Source: Alteromonas sp. 5E99-2
GTDB lineage: Bacteria > Pseudomonadota > Gammaproteobacteria > Enterobacterales > Alteromonadaceae
Assembly: GCF_017368475.1 (NCBI RefSeq)
Contig: NZ_JAFNJE010000014.1
Coordinates: 1 to 64,000, forward strand
Direction: 5' to 3'
Length of the DNA stretch: 64,000 nucleotides
Part shown: in pieces, positions 9,348 to 18,833 of the stretch
How the letters are laid out: every line of letters starts with the position of its first letter
Numbering within the stretch: the stretch's first letter is position 1
Made by a program: the position numbers and the translations under genes
The notes under the pieces: generated by a model
The model's database searches: none
The model's input: the letters and a program-made list of their open reading frames with translations, nothing else
Told to the model about the DNA's origin: nothing

Positions 9348-11471
9348 ATGAAAAAAACGCTTCCTGCTTTTTATTACCTAGCCCACTTCAACGAATTTTT
9401 ACAGTTCTTTGAAGGTACTCATAAGCACTTGCTTTCAACAGAAGCAAAACAATTTATTACGCAATTCAAGCAAACAGATAAATCACTGCAAGCGTTAATT
9501 GTACGTATAGCAAACAGAAAACATCCTGTTGTGGCTTTAAAAACTCTCTATTACGAGGAAATAGGCGATCCTGCTCCGTTAATTGAGCAACTCATATCAA
9601 TAGGGTGGGTTTCTCCGCTTTCTCAGGCTACTCCAGAATTGTTAGCCGAAGCCCTACCAAAATCAGAATTACTTACGTTATTAAAACACCAAGGCGCAAC
9701 ACTTCCCAAAAGCTCGATAAAAAAAGCCGCACTTCAACGTTATTTTTGCGAACACGTAAACATAGGTGAAATTCATGAGCTCATTGATATGCCTTTTATT
9801 GTTCGTCAATTTGACGTCCCTCTACAGTTTTTATTGTTTTTATATTTTGGTCATATGAAGGGAACTCTTAGTCAATTTTCAATGCGAGATTTAGGGGTGA
9901 TAAAAACCCGTTCAGACGCAGTCACAGGAGAGCCTAAATTCAACAGTGAAGATGACGCAAAAAACGCCTTTTTTTATTCAAAAAACACTGAATTTATTGA
10001 TATGAAGAGAAAATTTGCACTTACTAACTTAGACACTCTTCCAGAAGTCACTTCTGCCTATGGAGTTAACGCAAAAAACACCTGGCTTTACAAGGTAGGA
10101 AGAAGCGCATTAGACGCTCAAAAAGAATGGGCGTTGAATGCATTAGCCCTGTCTGAAAACGATAAAGCACAAGAGCTTTGGATCCGCGAACAATATAAAG
10201 ATGGAAACAAAGAGCTCGTTGAAAAACGGTTAAATGAAATTATTGAATCAGGCTCTTCAGAAACCTTACTCGTTTTCGCAGAAGACTTTTACGCCCGTAA
10301 ATATCAGAAAAAGCGCACCAGTACATTAACTGATATGCTGCGAAAGGCGACCCGATGCCTGCCTATTGATAGCCGATACAACACCCAAGTAGAACAAGGC
10401 GTAGTTGCCTATTACTCAAGAAAAAACATCTTCGCGATTCGTACAGAAAACCAATTATGGCGTAGTCTTTTTGGTCTGTGTTTTTGGTCGGTTTTGTACG
10501 AACAAGACTGTGCTAACTTGAGCAACGAATTTGAACGAGCGCCACCAGTTTTAAAGCAAGGTACATTTTACAAAACTCACAGTGAAACTATTGATAGACA
10601 CTTAAATTCTTTTAAAAACAATGACGATTTGTTTTCTTTTTTGCTAAAAAATGCCACAAAACACTATGGTAAAAGCAACTCCATATTTAAATGGCGAAGT
10701 CACCTTGTCGATCGTTTAAAACCATTATTACAACATGCTTCACTATCAAGTATTCTCGCCCAACTTAAAGCGATGAGCCAAGACTACAACGCTTTATGTG
10801 ACGGCTATCCCGATATAATGGTGATAGACAATAACCAGCTGCGCTTTGAAGAAATTAAAGCGCCTGGGGATTCATTACGTCGCAATCAATTAATTACTAT
10901 ACAAAAATTACAAAAGCTAGGATTTGACGTTCAAATAACTCAAGTAGAGTGGGTACGAGATCCCAATCAGCTATATTGTGTAATTGATATTGAAACCACT
11001 GGGGGGAAAGCAGAGCATCATCGAATAACAGAAATTGGTATAGTAAAAATGCAAGGCAACCGCGTTATAGACACTTGGCAAACCTTGGTAAACCCGCAGC
11101 GACACATTCCCAGCGCTATTACTCGTTTAACAGGAATTACTAACGCTATGGTTGCGGATGCCCCCTTATTTAGTGACATTGCCGACGCACTGGACCAATA
11201 CACTGAAAACACGCTTTTTGTTGCCCACAACGTGAACTTCGATCTCGGTTTTATTAAACACGAATTTGCTCGCTTGCATCGGCATTACAGACGACCAAAA
11301 CTTTGCACCGTTCAACAATGTAGGCAGGCATTTCCAGGGTTAGCTAGTTATTCTTTAGCCAATTTAACGGCACATTTCGATATTTCTATGGAAAGCCATC
11401 ATCGTGCATTATCCGACGCAAAAGCCGCTGCAGCCTTGCTTTCATTAATCCTTGAGAAAGAAACCCAATAA
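9348..11471 (+). CDS. FAN1-type VRR-NUC nuclease fused to DEDDh exonuclease
   Basis: 707 aa. The N-terminal two thirds is FAN1-like: a SAP-like stretch (ELLTLLKHQGATLPKSS) near residue 105, a helical middle, and a VRR-NUC catalytic site with GYPD (486-489) and EEIKAPGD (501-508), giving D489, E502 and K504. The C-terminal 165 residues are a DnaQ-like 3'-5' exonuclease with D547, E549, D632, H685 and D690 in place. FAN1 nucleases cut 5' flaps and unhook DNA interstrand crosslinks; the added exonuclease would trim 3' ends. A consensus LexA box precedes the gene, so SOS induction is expected. Bacterial FAN1 proteins usually end after VRR-NUC. Confidence 0.88.
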   Translation: MKKTLPAFYYLAHFNEFLQFFEGTHKHLLSTEAKQFITQFKQTDKSLQALIVRIANRKHPVVALKTLYYEEIGDPAPLIEQLISIGWVSPLSQATPELLAEALPKSELLTLLKHQGATLPKSSIKKAALQRYFCEHVNIGEIHELIDMPFIVRQFDVPLQFLLFLYFGHMKGTLSQFSMRDLGVIKTRSDAVTGEPKFNSEDDAKNAFFYSKNTEFIDMKRKFALTNLDTLPEVTSAYGVNAKNTWLYKVGRSALDAQKEWALNALALSENDKAQELWIREQYKDGNKELVEKRLNEIIESGSSETLLVFAEDFYARKYQKKRTSTLTDMLRKATRCLPIDSRYNTQVEQGVVAYYSRKNIFAIRTENQLWRSLFGLCFWSVLYEQDCANLSNEFERAPPVLKQGTFYKTHSETIDRHLNSFKNNDDLFSFLLKNATKHYGKSNSIFKWRSHLVDRLKPLLQHASLSSILAQLKAMSQDYNALCDGYPDIMVIDNNQLRFEEIKAPGDSLRRNQLITIQKLQKLGFDVQITQVEWVRDPNQLYCVIDIETTGGKAEHHRITEIGIVKMQGNRVIDTWQTLVNPQRHIPSAITRLTGITNAMVADAPLFSDIADALDQYTENTLFVAHNVNFDLGFIKHEFARLHRHYRRPKLCTVQQCRQAFPGLASYSLANLTAHFDISMESHHRALSDAKAAAALLSLILEKETQ

Positions 11472-11548
11472 GTGAGTTATTTTTGTATTGCACTTTGAGC
11501 GCTTTAACGGCATGTTATTGGTCAATAACAATAAAAGGAAACAACATA

Positions 11549-11728
11549 ATGAAAAAAGCACTCACCGCCATCACTTTAATTTCATCTGTAATATTGCTCT
11601 CAGCATGCTCACCCAAAGTAGGTAGCGAAGCTTGGTGTAAAGACTTAAAAGAAAAGTCCAAGGGCGATTGGACAGCAAACGAAGCCAAAGACTTCGCATC
11701 TCACTGTATATTTAAAAGTAAAGATTAA
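11549..11728 (+). CDS. DUF3012 family small lipoprotein
   Basis: 59 aa from the ATG preceded by AAAGGAAA. A lipoprotein signal ends in LLSAC with the lipidated cysteine at residue 20. The mature part, beginning SPKVGSEAWCKDL and containing GDWTANEAKDFASHC, matches the DUF3012 family of gammaproteobacterial lipoproteins. Function unknown; two mature cysteines could form a disulfide. Probably anchored in the outer membrane, since Ser follows the Cys. Confidence 0.8.
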   Translation: MKKALTAITLISSVILLSACSPKVGSEAWCKDLKEKSKGDWTANEAKDFASHCIFKSKD

Positions 11729-11754
11729 TAACAAAATATATTTAAAATCATATC

Positions 11755-12900
11755 ATGAAGCGCAAGTTCGCACTTACAAACTTCAAGCTTTTTTCAAACA
11801 CGTCTGAAAGCCAAGACGCTGCGATTTTAGTAGATAAAGGCATGATAGTTAAGCTAGTTTCCAATGCCGCTATTCCAGCTGATTATGAAATAGATGATTT
11901 GCAGGGACACACGTTAACCCCTGGCTTTCTAGACATTCAAGTAAATGGTGGAGGGGATACCTTATTCAACGACAACCCTAGTGTAGAAAATATTAAAAGC
12001 ATTGCGTCAGCACACCGAAAATACGGTACGACTCAATGTTTACCCACGTTAATTTCCGATGATATTGATAAGGTAAAAGCAGCGATAGAAGCGGTAGATC
12101 AAGCTATCGCTGACAATGTTGCTGGCGTAATTGGTATACACCTAGAAGGCCCTTTTTTAAATAAACATAAAAAAGGCATTCACGACGCATCCAAATTTAT
12201 TGACCTTACCGAAGCATTAATACCAACGATTTCATCGTTGAAACGAGGCAAAACCCTTGTCACATTGGCGCCAGATAGCGTTGATAGCCACATTATTGAG
12301 ATGTTAGTGGAGTCTGGCAGTATTGTGTTTGCAGGCCACACCAATGCTACCTATGAACAATGTGTAGAAGCCGAAAAAAGTGGGTTATCTGGTTACACAC
12401 ACTTATATAATGCCATGTCTGCGTTAGAAAGCCGTGCTCCAGGGGCAGTAGGTGCAGCCTTGAGTTCCGATTCAGCTTATTTCGGTGTTATTGCTGACGG
12501 TCATCATGTACACCCTGCGGCGCTTAACGTCGCAGTTAAAGCGAAACCTCACCACACAATATTAGTCACAGACGCTATGCCTTCCGTAGGCGGAACAAAG
12601 CCCTATTTTGAACTCGGTAAAGAAAAAATATCCGTGAGCGGCGGTCGCTGCCTCAGTGACTCAGGCACATTAGCTGGCTCTCATTTATCGATGCAAGATG
12701 CCGTAATTAATATACAACAATTTTGTAATGTCTCGTTGCCTGAGGCGATAACTATGGCGTCATTAAACCCAGCTAAAATGCTTGGCTTAGATAAAATCTA
12801 CGGAAAAATTGAACCTGGCTATAGCGCCAGTTTCACCGTTTTAAGTGAACTTGGAAAAGTCACCTCTACTTATATCAATGGTGAGAAAGAGATTTATTAG
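11755..12900 (+). CDS. nagA: N-acetylglucosamine-6-phosphate deacetylase
   Basis: 381 aa, normal for NagA. Metal-dependent amidohydrolase motifs: GFLDIQVNGGG, HLEGPFLN (metal Glu), GHTNATYEQ and THLYNAMSALESRAPG (metal His pair), ADGHHVHP and VTDAMPSVGG (catalytic Asp). It removes acetate from GlcNAc-6-P during chitin or peptidoglycan aminosugar use. No nagB, nagK, transporter or regulator gene adjoins it, so it works as a stand-alone gene here. The gap to the DUF3012 gene is 26 bases, allowing co-transcription. Confidence 0.92.
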   Translation: MKRKFALTNFKLFSNTSESQDAAILVDKGMIVKLVSNAAIPADYEIDDLQGHTLTPGFLDIQVNGGGDTLFNDNPSVENIKSIASAHRKYGTTQCLPTLISDDIDKVKAAIEAVDQAIADNVAGVIGIHLEGPFLNKHKKGIHDASKFIDLTEALIPTISSLKRGKTLVTLAPDSVDSHIIEMLVESGSIVFAGHTNATYEQCVEAEKSGLSGYTHLYNAMSALESRAPGAVGAALSSDSAYFGVIADGHHVHPAALNVAVKAKPHHTILVTDAMPSVGGTKPYFELGKEKISVSGGRCLSDSGTLAGSHLSMQDAVINIQQFCNVSLPEAITMASLNPAKMLGLDKIYGKIEPGYSASFTVLSELGKVTSTYINGEKEIY

Positions 12901-12972
12901 AGGGTGTTGATCTGCGCTGTATGTTTTATACTGACATAATAAGACAGCCGTTTTTTTATTGTAGGAACTAAC

Positions 12973-13479
12973 ATGAAGTTTTCCGTCACCTTTGTTCTGT
13001 GCTTTTTCATCAGTTCATTTGCAAACGCTTCTTTTGATGTTTCATTGGAAAAGCGCTGTTCTAACAATCTCGAGCATGTTTATTATTTTTCTAATTTGAT
13101 TATTGATGCTGATTACAGCGTTAAGGTAGGCGATTCCGTTTACCCTTACGATGTATCTTTCGAACTCGTCGACAATATTTACGAAGCCGACTTAGTCTTT
13201 GTAGAAAAAACCTTTAATAGCGATCGGCATGTCATTGAATTTAGTAATAATAGCGACATTCAAGTGTGTAAAAAGTTAACACCATCAAATGCCACAAAAA
13301 TCAGATTGGGAAATAATTTACAAGACCCAGACGTAACCGTAAAACTCTCGAACTACGTGCTAAATAGAAACTACACTTTGTTCGTTGATTCGTCTCGCCT
13401 GTCAGCCAAACAAGTCGCAGCGATTTACGCTAGTATTTGGAACACTGACAGGGAACTATTTTTGAGTTTGCTCGATTAA
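12973..13479 (+). CDS. Hypothetical secreted protein
   Basis: 168 aa, not recognised. A Sec signal peptide (MKFSVTFVLCFFISSFANA, cleavage after NA-S) begins it. The mature protein has two cysteines (in KRCSNN and VCKKL) and ends with a segment like periplasmic solute-binding folds (NRNYTLFVDSSRLSAKQVAAIYASIW). The first mature residues (VSLEKRCSNNLEHVYYFSNLI) hint at a ligand-binding periplasmic protein, but no family can be named. It converges on proB, with the two stop codons overlapping by four bases. Confidence 0.65.
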   Translation: MKFSVTFVLCFFISSFANASFDVSLEKRCSNNLEHVYYFSNLIIDADYSVKVGDSVYPYDVSFELVDNIYEADLVFVEKTFNSDRHVIEFSNNSDIQVCKKLTPSNATKIRLGNNLQDPDVTVKLSNYVLNRNYTLFVDSSRLSAKQVAAIYASIWNTDRELFLSLLD

Positions 13480-14591
13480 TCGTTATCGGACTTAGGCAAT
13501 AAAACCAAGTCGTCTCTGTGCACTATTTCAATACTGGTACTAAACCCCAGAGTTGCTTCCATTTGCTTAGACTGCAAACCGATAACACGCTCTAAATCTT
13601 GGCAATCAAGCAACACTAACCCCTTTGCAATTAGGTCATCTTTATAAAAAATATTAACTGCATCGCCCGCTTCAAATTGCCCTTCAACACCTACAACACC
13701 TGACGGCAATAACGATGCTCCAGTATTAATGAGCGCATTTTTAGCACCAGCATCAACAAATACCTTTCCTTGGCAATCTAATGTATGAGTAAGCCATAAA
13801 CGACGAGCACTGTGGTCTGACGCTTCCGGAACAAATAAAGTCCCTGGGCATTCATTATCTCTTAACGCGTCAAATGTACTCGATGTGCGACCATTCACAA
13901 TAAGAGCCTGAATCCCACTTCCCATACACTTTTGCGCTGCTTCTATCTTGGTTTTCATACCTCCAGTCCCTACTTTAGAGCCTGCTCCACCTGCGAGGTC
14001 AAACAAAGCTTGATCTATTTGAGTAACTTTAGGGATCAAAGAAGCATCTTTATCTTTTCTTGGGTCGGCAGTGAATAAACCGTCAATATCAGAACAAATT
14101 ACAAGGGTGTCAGCACCAGATACAATGGCAGTATACGCAGCCAAATTGTCGTTATCCCCGACTTTTAATTCATTTACGGCGACAGTGTCGTTCTCATTTA
14201 CTATGGGAATAGCTCCGTGCTTCAACAATGCAGCGAGTGTTCGCTTAATATTAACGTAACGCGTTCTATTTTTTAGATCGGCATAAGTTAGTAGTATTTG
14301 CGCACAAGGCCGATCAAAAAAACGCTGCCAATTTGCCATCATTTGCGTTTGCCCTATGGCCGCCATTGCTTGTTTTTCTGCAATTGAAGGTGTATGGGTT
14401 ACCGGTACAATTCTCCGCCCTGCCGCAACGCTTCCCGACGACACAATAATGACTTCTTTTCCCTGTTTATGAGCAGCACTAACAAACTGAGCAAGAGGTA
14501 GCAAAAATTCAGCACTACACCCTTCCCCTGTAGGGGAAACTAAAGAGCTACCGACTTTTATAACCGCGCGCTTCCACTTGAAATTAGACAT
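13476..14591 (-). CDS. proB: Glutamate 5-kinase
   Basis: 371 aa, normal. First step of proline synthesis, ATP-dependent phosphorylation of glutamate. The amino acid kinase domain shows VIKVGSSLV, VSSGSVAAGR, NENDTVAV, GDNDNLAA and GTGGMKTKIEAA; a C-terminal PUA domain occupies about residues 280-365. proA is not adjacent, unlike the enteric proBA pair. The stop overlaps that of the convergent secreted-protein gene. Confidence 0.94.
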   Translation of the reverse strand: MSNFKWKRAVIKVGSSLVSPTGEGCSAEFLLPLAQFVSAAHKQGKEVIIVSSGSVAAGRRIVPVTHTPSIAEKQAMAAIGQTQMMANWQRFFDRPCAQILLTYADLKNRTRYVNIKRTLAALLKHGAIPIVNENDTVAVNELKVGDNDNLAAYTAIVSGADTLVICSDIDGLFTADPRKDKDASLIPKVTQIDQALFDLAGGAGSKVGTGGMKTKIEAAQKCMGSGIQALIVNGRTSSTFDALRDNECPGTLFVPEASDHSARRLWLTHTLDCQGKVFVDAGAKNALINTGASLLPSGVVGVEGQFEAGDAVNIFYKDDLIAKGLVLLDCQDLERVIGLQSKQMEATLGFSTSIEIVHRDDLVLLPKSDND

Positions 14592-14726
14592 CTTAAACCG
14601 TTGTAAAAAAATCTATACGGCAAGGATAGAAAACCTTCCGATCAATTAAAAGGTATTTCACCTTGCTAGACGAAAATAACCCAGCCATTATGGGTTTATT
14701 AACTCTTTGCGCTGAAAGTATAAACA

Positions 14727-16043
14727 ATGACAGACAAATCATCCGGAAAAGCGGTTCCCACCTCCCGTATTAGCCGCTTCGGAAAAATGGGTTCATTAGC
14801 GGCAAGAGTCACAGGCAATGTTGTCGCTAATGGCACAATGAAACTATTATCTGGGGAGCGACCATCACTTAAATCATTAGTACTCACGCCTTCGAACATA
14901 ACGCGGATCACAGATCAGCTCGCTAATATGCGCGGTGCAGCAATGAAAATTGGTCAGCTGCTATCTATCGATGACGGTGAGTTTTTACCGCCAGAGTTAT
15001 CCGCCATATTAGCTCGCCTAAGAGACGACGCTGAATCTATGCCAAAAGATCAGTTACAAAACGTTCTTGATGAAGCCTGGGGAGAGGGGTGGAAAGATGA
15101 GTTGTTGTATTTTTCATATGCCCCTATCGCTGCAGCATCCATTGGGCAAGTGCATAAAGTCATTTTAATGGACGGCACCACCTTAGCCGTCAAAGTACAG
15201 TATCCAGGTATAAAAAAGAGTATAAACAGCGACGTAGACAATGTAATAGGCTTAATAAAGTTAGTAGGTGTGATCCCAGACAATGCCAACATCACCCCGC
15301 TGCTTACTGAAGCAAAAGCACAACTTCATCATGAAGCAGACTACCAGCATGAAGCACAAATGTTAGAGCGCTACGCAGAATTAATTGATGATGACGAACG
15401 CTATCGTTGCCCAAGTGTAAATCACACATGGACGCGAGAGACGGTGCTGGCGATGAGCTTTTTAAAAGGTGAGCCAATAGGCGCCCTAGAGCACGCTTCG
15501 CAAGAAACGCGAAATAACATGATGACATCACTATTCGCTTTGTTTTTCCGCGAAGTGTTTGAATTTAGGTTTATACAAACCGACCCCAACCTTGCCAATT
15601 ACTTAGTTGATTTAACCGACAACACATGGGTTTTACTGGATTTTGGCGCAACAAGGCCAATTCCTTCAGCATTATCTCAAGGCTATTTAGCACTAATTAA
15701 TGCGGCTTACTGTGGTAACACTGAAGCCATGCTAGACGCAGCCTGTGCAATTGGCATTGCAAATGAAGACGCCACCGAGCGTCAACTCAGCATGATCCTA
15801 CAAATGCTCGAAATTGCCTGTAAGCCGCTACACAGCGAAGGTGGGCATAATTTTGCTGAGAACGAATCAGGGGTTGAACTACAAGAACTTGGTTGGGCAC
15901 TGAGCTTTGAGGAAGATTTTTGGCATACGCCTCCTGCAGACGCAGTATTTGTGCACAGAAAATTAGGCGGGCTGTATTTATTGGCAAAACGGTTAAAAGC
16001 GAGAGTAGATTTACGAAGTTTGCTATCACCTTGGTTAAACTAA
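14727..16043 (+). CDS. ABC1/AarF family atypical kinase (UbiB-like)
   Basis: 438 aa. ABC1/ADCK hallmarks are clear: the KxGQ motif (KIGQ, residues 74-77), the alanine-rich loop AAASIGQVHK, LAVKVQYPG, the catalytic-loop analogue FIQTDPNLANYL and the metal-binding LLDFGATR. It lacks the C-terminal membrane helices of UbiB, so it belongs to the shorter AarF-domain group. Eukaryotic relatives (ADCK3/COQ8) support coenzyme Q synthesis; the bacterial role of this branch is not settled. Stand-alone gene. Confidence 0.85.
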   Translation: MTDKSSGKAVPTSRISRFGKMGSLAARVTGNVVANGTMKLLSGERPSLKSLVLTPSNITRITDQLANMRGAAMKIGQLLSIDDGEFLPPELSAILARLRDDAESMPKDQLQNVLDEAWGEGWKDELLYFSYAPIAAASIGQVHKVILMDGTTLAVKVQYPGIKKSINSDVDNVIGLIKLVGVIPDNANITPLLTEAKAQLHHEADYQHEAQMLERYAELIDDDERYRCPSVNHTWTRETVLAMSFLKGEPIGALEHASQETRNNMMTSLFALFFREVFEFRFIQTDPNLANYLVDLTDNTWVLLDFGATRPIPSALSQGYLALINAAYCGNTEAMLDAACAIGIANEDATERQLSMILQMLEIACKPLHSEGGHNFAENESGVELQELGWALSFEEDFWHTPPADAVFVHRKLGGLYLLAKRLKARVDLRSLLSPWLN

Positions 16044-16051
16044 CGCTCTAT

Positions 16052-16414
16052 TCAATAAGGTTGCCGCATTGAAAAAGGTAAAGCCATCGAATGTTTCGCT
16101 TTAGGTGGATTGCCAATCATTTCATCATAAGGCGTGTCGTGTACCATCACGGCTTTATCAATTGAAACGGGTTCAAATGCTTCTCGTATATGCTCAGCAC
16201 TAACAAAACGCTTCGGCCTGTTATTGTTTCCATACACCATACCTGATTGCTGACCAACCGTAACTGACACTAAATATACATTCATTTCAAATGAATGAAC
16301 TTCAAGTAAATCAATGCTAATTGTATGATTTATCAACTCGGAGAAAAAAAATTTCACAATATTAATCCGTTGTTCAGGTCTAATTAAGTACGCTATTAAA
16401 ATAAATCGGTTCAT
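16052..16414 (-). CDS. Small DUF6482-like protein
   Basis: Up to 120 aa. The core LLEVHSFEMNVYLVSV ... KRFVSAEHIREAF ... AVMVHDTPYDEMIG resembles the small DUF6482 proteins of gammaproteobacteria. The long form starting at 16414 has no Shine-Dalgarno. A GTG at 16357, with GGA about ten bases upstream, would give a 101-residue protein closer to the size I expect and is a good alternative. Function unknown. It ends nine bases from the convergent AarF gene. Confidence 0.6.
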   Translation of the reverse strand: MNRFILIAYLIRPEQRINIVKFFFSELINHTISIDLLEVHSFEMNVYLVSVTVGQQSGMVYGNNNRPKRFVSAEHIREAFEPVSIDKAVMVHDTPYDEMIGNPPKAKHSMALPFSMRQPY

Positions 16415-16470
16415 TCTGGGAACGGATTGGCCATATTGATTTCAAAACATACGAACCCATTTTAGGTAAG

Positions 16471-17409
16471 ATGAGTAAAACAATGGAAAAGGCAAACACT
16501 ATGCAAGAACATAAAACACCTCAATCTATAAAGCCTCATATAATCATTATTGCTGTGATTGTAATTGTTTTACTTGCAATTTTGTTATGGCCATCAAGTG
16601 ATACGCCGCCATCAAACGAACATAAAACGCCCCAACAAGACGTTCCTGAAGCCGCAGAAGTCGTTGTTTCTCCCGCTGATGAGATTTTTCCTGAAACACA
16701 AGAAGAGCCCCTAATCGAGCCAGATGTTTTTGAGTCCATTCCCAGTCCCGAAGCTGTTGAACTGGATGTAGGACAACCTGATGAACCTCAGCCAGAGCCC
16801 GAATATGTAGAACCTGAACCTATCCCTGTTGATATCAGCGATGCCGCAATTGAAAGTGCACTGGTGACTATCGCGAACAATAACGCACTTGTTGATTTAC
16901 TTGTTGATGACGCACTATTGGAACGTTTTGTGGTAACTATCGCGAATTTATCCAACGGTGAAATAGCGCCAAATCAGCGCCTTTTGAATCCGCCCGAAAA
17001 GGCATTTAGAGTATATCAGCAGGCGAACCGATACTGGGTCGACCCCGCCAGCTACAAACGCTACACACCTTATGTGAATGCCATGGAATCACTTGAAAGT
17101 GAACGCTTGCTAACACTGTTTGAACGTTACGAAGATGACATGATGAACACCTTTGAACAAATTGCCGCAAGCAATCAAACTTTCAATTCAGTGTTTATTG
17201 ACGCCATTGATACCCTACTCGATACTCCCGAAGTACCGGTTCCTGTAGAAGTGTTTACCGATTCAGTAACATACAAATACAAAGACGAACGGCTAGAGAA
17301 TTTAAATGCGCCGCAAAAGCAGCTACTGCGTACAGGGCCAGATAATATGCGTCGTATAAAAGCAAAATTAAGGGAAATTAAAAGTCTGCTAGAAGCGAGA
17401 GAGCAATAA
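16471..17409 (+). CDS. DUF3014 family membrane-anchored protein
   Basis: 312 aa. A short cytoplasmic start, one membrane helix (about residues 23-41, IIIIAVIVIVLLAILLW), a proline/glutamate-rich linker of some 80 residues, then a conserved domain with DDALLERFVVTIANLSNGE, YKRYTPYVNAME and LLRTGPDNMRRIKAKLREIK, matching DUF3014. The domain should lie in the periplasm. The start could also be the Met at residue 5 or 11. Function unknown. Confidence 0.75.
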   Translation: MSKTMEKANTMQEHKTPQSIKPHIIIIAVIVIVLLAILLWPSSDTPPSNEHKTPQQDVPEAAEVVVSPADEIFPETQEEPLIEPDVFESIPSPEAVELDVGQPDEPQPEPEYVEPEPIPVDISDAAIESALVTIANNNALVDLLVDDALLERFVVTIANLSNGEIAPNQRLLNPPEKAFRVYQQANRYWVDPASYKRYTPYVNAMESLESERLLTLFERYEDDMMNTFEQIAASNQTFNSVFIDAIDTLLDTPEVPVPVEVFTDSVTYKYKDERLENLNAPQKQLLRTGPDNMRRIKAKLREIKSLLEAREQ

Positions 17410-17506
17410 CTAACTGATTTAATCAACGACTCATCGCAGAACAGGGCCGAGTTGTTTTGCCATGCATGGAAGATTCACTTAAAGTGGATCTTTCATTGTT
17501 TTACTT

Positions 17507-17512
17507 AGGTGA
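17507..17512 (+). promoter_or_regulatory. Shine-Dalgarno that fixes a TTG start
   Basis: AGGTGA lies five bases before the TTG at 17518. The alternative GTG start at 17509 falls inside this element, and the sequence after the TTG (MNKLLGCVA) begins a normal signal peptide, so the TTG is preferred. Confidence 0.7.
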
Positions 17513-17517
17513 CAGAT

Positions 17518-18813
17518 TTGAACAAATTACTTGGCTGTGTTGCTACTGCGTTGCTGATGTCTAATTCAGCTTATTCAGATACCCTCATTCATGCAGGGTC
17601 ATTATTTACTGCTGAATCAGATAAAACCCTCTCAAAACAAACTGTAGTGATTCAAGACAATAAAATTGTTGAAGTGAAATCTGGTTATATAAAACCTCGC
17701 GCTGACGATACGGTTATTGACCTAAAAAACTACACAGTCTTACCTGGTTTAATGGACATGCACGTGCACCTTTCGGGTCAACATGAAGGCCCTAGTACGT
17801 ATATAAAGCGATTTACTGACAACGAAGCTGACCTAGCCCTTAGTGCGGCCAACTATGCCGAAATCACTTTAGCATCAGGCTTCACTAGTGTAAGAAACTT
17901 AGGCGACAGTAAAAACGAAACCATTGCATTAAGAAATGCGATTTCAAAAGGCATAGCCCAAGGCCCCCGAATTTTTAGCGCAGGAAAATCCATTGCGACA
18001 ACAGGTGGCCACGCCGATCCTACCAATGGTATGAGCAACGATTTACAAGGTGATCCCGGCTCAAAAGACGGCGTGGTAAATGGCATTGCTGAAGCTAGAA
18101 AAGCAGTAAGACAGCGCTATAAAGAAGGTGCTGATGTCATTAAAATTACGGCAACTGGCGGTGTATTAAGTGTTGCCAAAAATGGTCAAAATCCACAATT
18201 CATGAGCGATGAACTGGACGCTATTGTGGCTACCGCAAAAGATTATGGCATGATAGTCGCCGTTCACGCCCATGGTGAAGAAGGTATGCGACGTTCAATA
18301 AAGGCTGGCGTAGATTCGATTGAACATGGCACCTACATGAACGAAGAGATCATGGCGTTGATGAAAGAAAACGGTACCTACTACGTACCTACTATATTGG
18401 CGGGTGATTTTGTTGCGAAAAAGGCAAAAATAGACGGTTTTTTTCCAGAGATAGTAAGACCTAAAGCCGCCACTATTGGCCCATTAATACAAGACACCTT
18501 CGCTCGTGCATACAAAGCAGGGGTGAACATTGCGTTTGGTACTGACAGCGGCGTGTCGGCTCATGGCGATAACGCTCAAGAATTCTCTCTAATGGTAGAA
18601 GCCGGTATGCCCGAGGCTGAAGCCATCATCAGTGCCACTCGTAGTGCATCAGAATTACTTAACGTTGATGATACCTTAGGTACCATCAGCAAAGGAAAGT
18701 TTGCCGATATCATTGCGGTTAAAGGCAACCCGTTAAACGATATTAGCTTATTAGAAACAGTGGCTTTCGTTATGAAAGACGGCGACATTATTGTTCACCC
18801 AGATGCTAACTAA
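17518..18813 (+). CDS. Secreted metal-dependent amidohydrolase
   Basis: 431 aa from the TTG start. A signal peptide ([20 protein letters not shown]) precedes an amidohydrolase fold of the imidazolonepropionase/Xaa-Pro dipeptidase-like group: HVHLSGQ (metal HxH), VIKITATGG (the bridging Lys position), [18 protein letters not shown] and AFGTDSG. Likely a periplasmic dipeptidase or cyclic-amide hydrolase; the substrate is unknown. It is followed after 20 bases by a methyltransferase-like gene that is also exported, so the two are probably one operon. Confidence 0.85.
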   Translation: MNKLLGCVATALLMSNSAYSDTLIHAGSLFTAESDKTLSKQTVVIQDNKIVEVKSGYIKPRADDTVIDLKNYTVLPGLMDMHVHLSGQHEGPSTYIKRFTDNEADLALSAANYAEITLASGFTSVRNLGDSKNETIALRNAISKGIAQGPRIFSAGKSIATTGGHADPTNGMSNDLQGDPGSKDGVVNGIAEARKAVRQRYKEGADVIKITATGGVLSVAKNGQNPQFMSDELDAIVATAKDYGMIVAVHAHGEEGMRRSIKAGVDSIEHGTYMNEEIMALMKENGTYYVPTILAGDFVAKKAKIDGFFPEIVRPKAATIGPLIQDTFARAYKAGVNIAFGTDSGVSAHGDNAQEFSLMVEAGMPEAEAIISATRSASELLNVDDTLGTISKGKFADIIAVKGNPLNDISLLETVAFVMKDGDIIVHPDAN

Positions 18814-18833
18814 CATAAAATAGGAAACACCCG

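Noticed and set aside
10002-11781. The nine-residue string MKRKFALTN occurs both inside the FAN1 fusion (10002-10028) and at the start of NagA (11755-11781).
   Set aside because: Five of 27 bases differ, all at synonymous positions, flanks show no likeness, and each string fits its own family. Treated as coincidence, not duplication.
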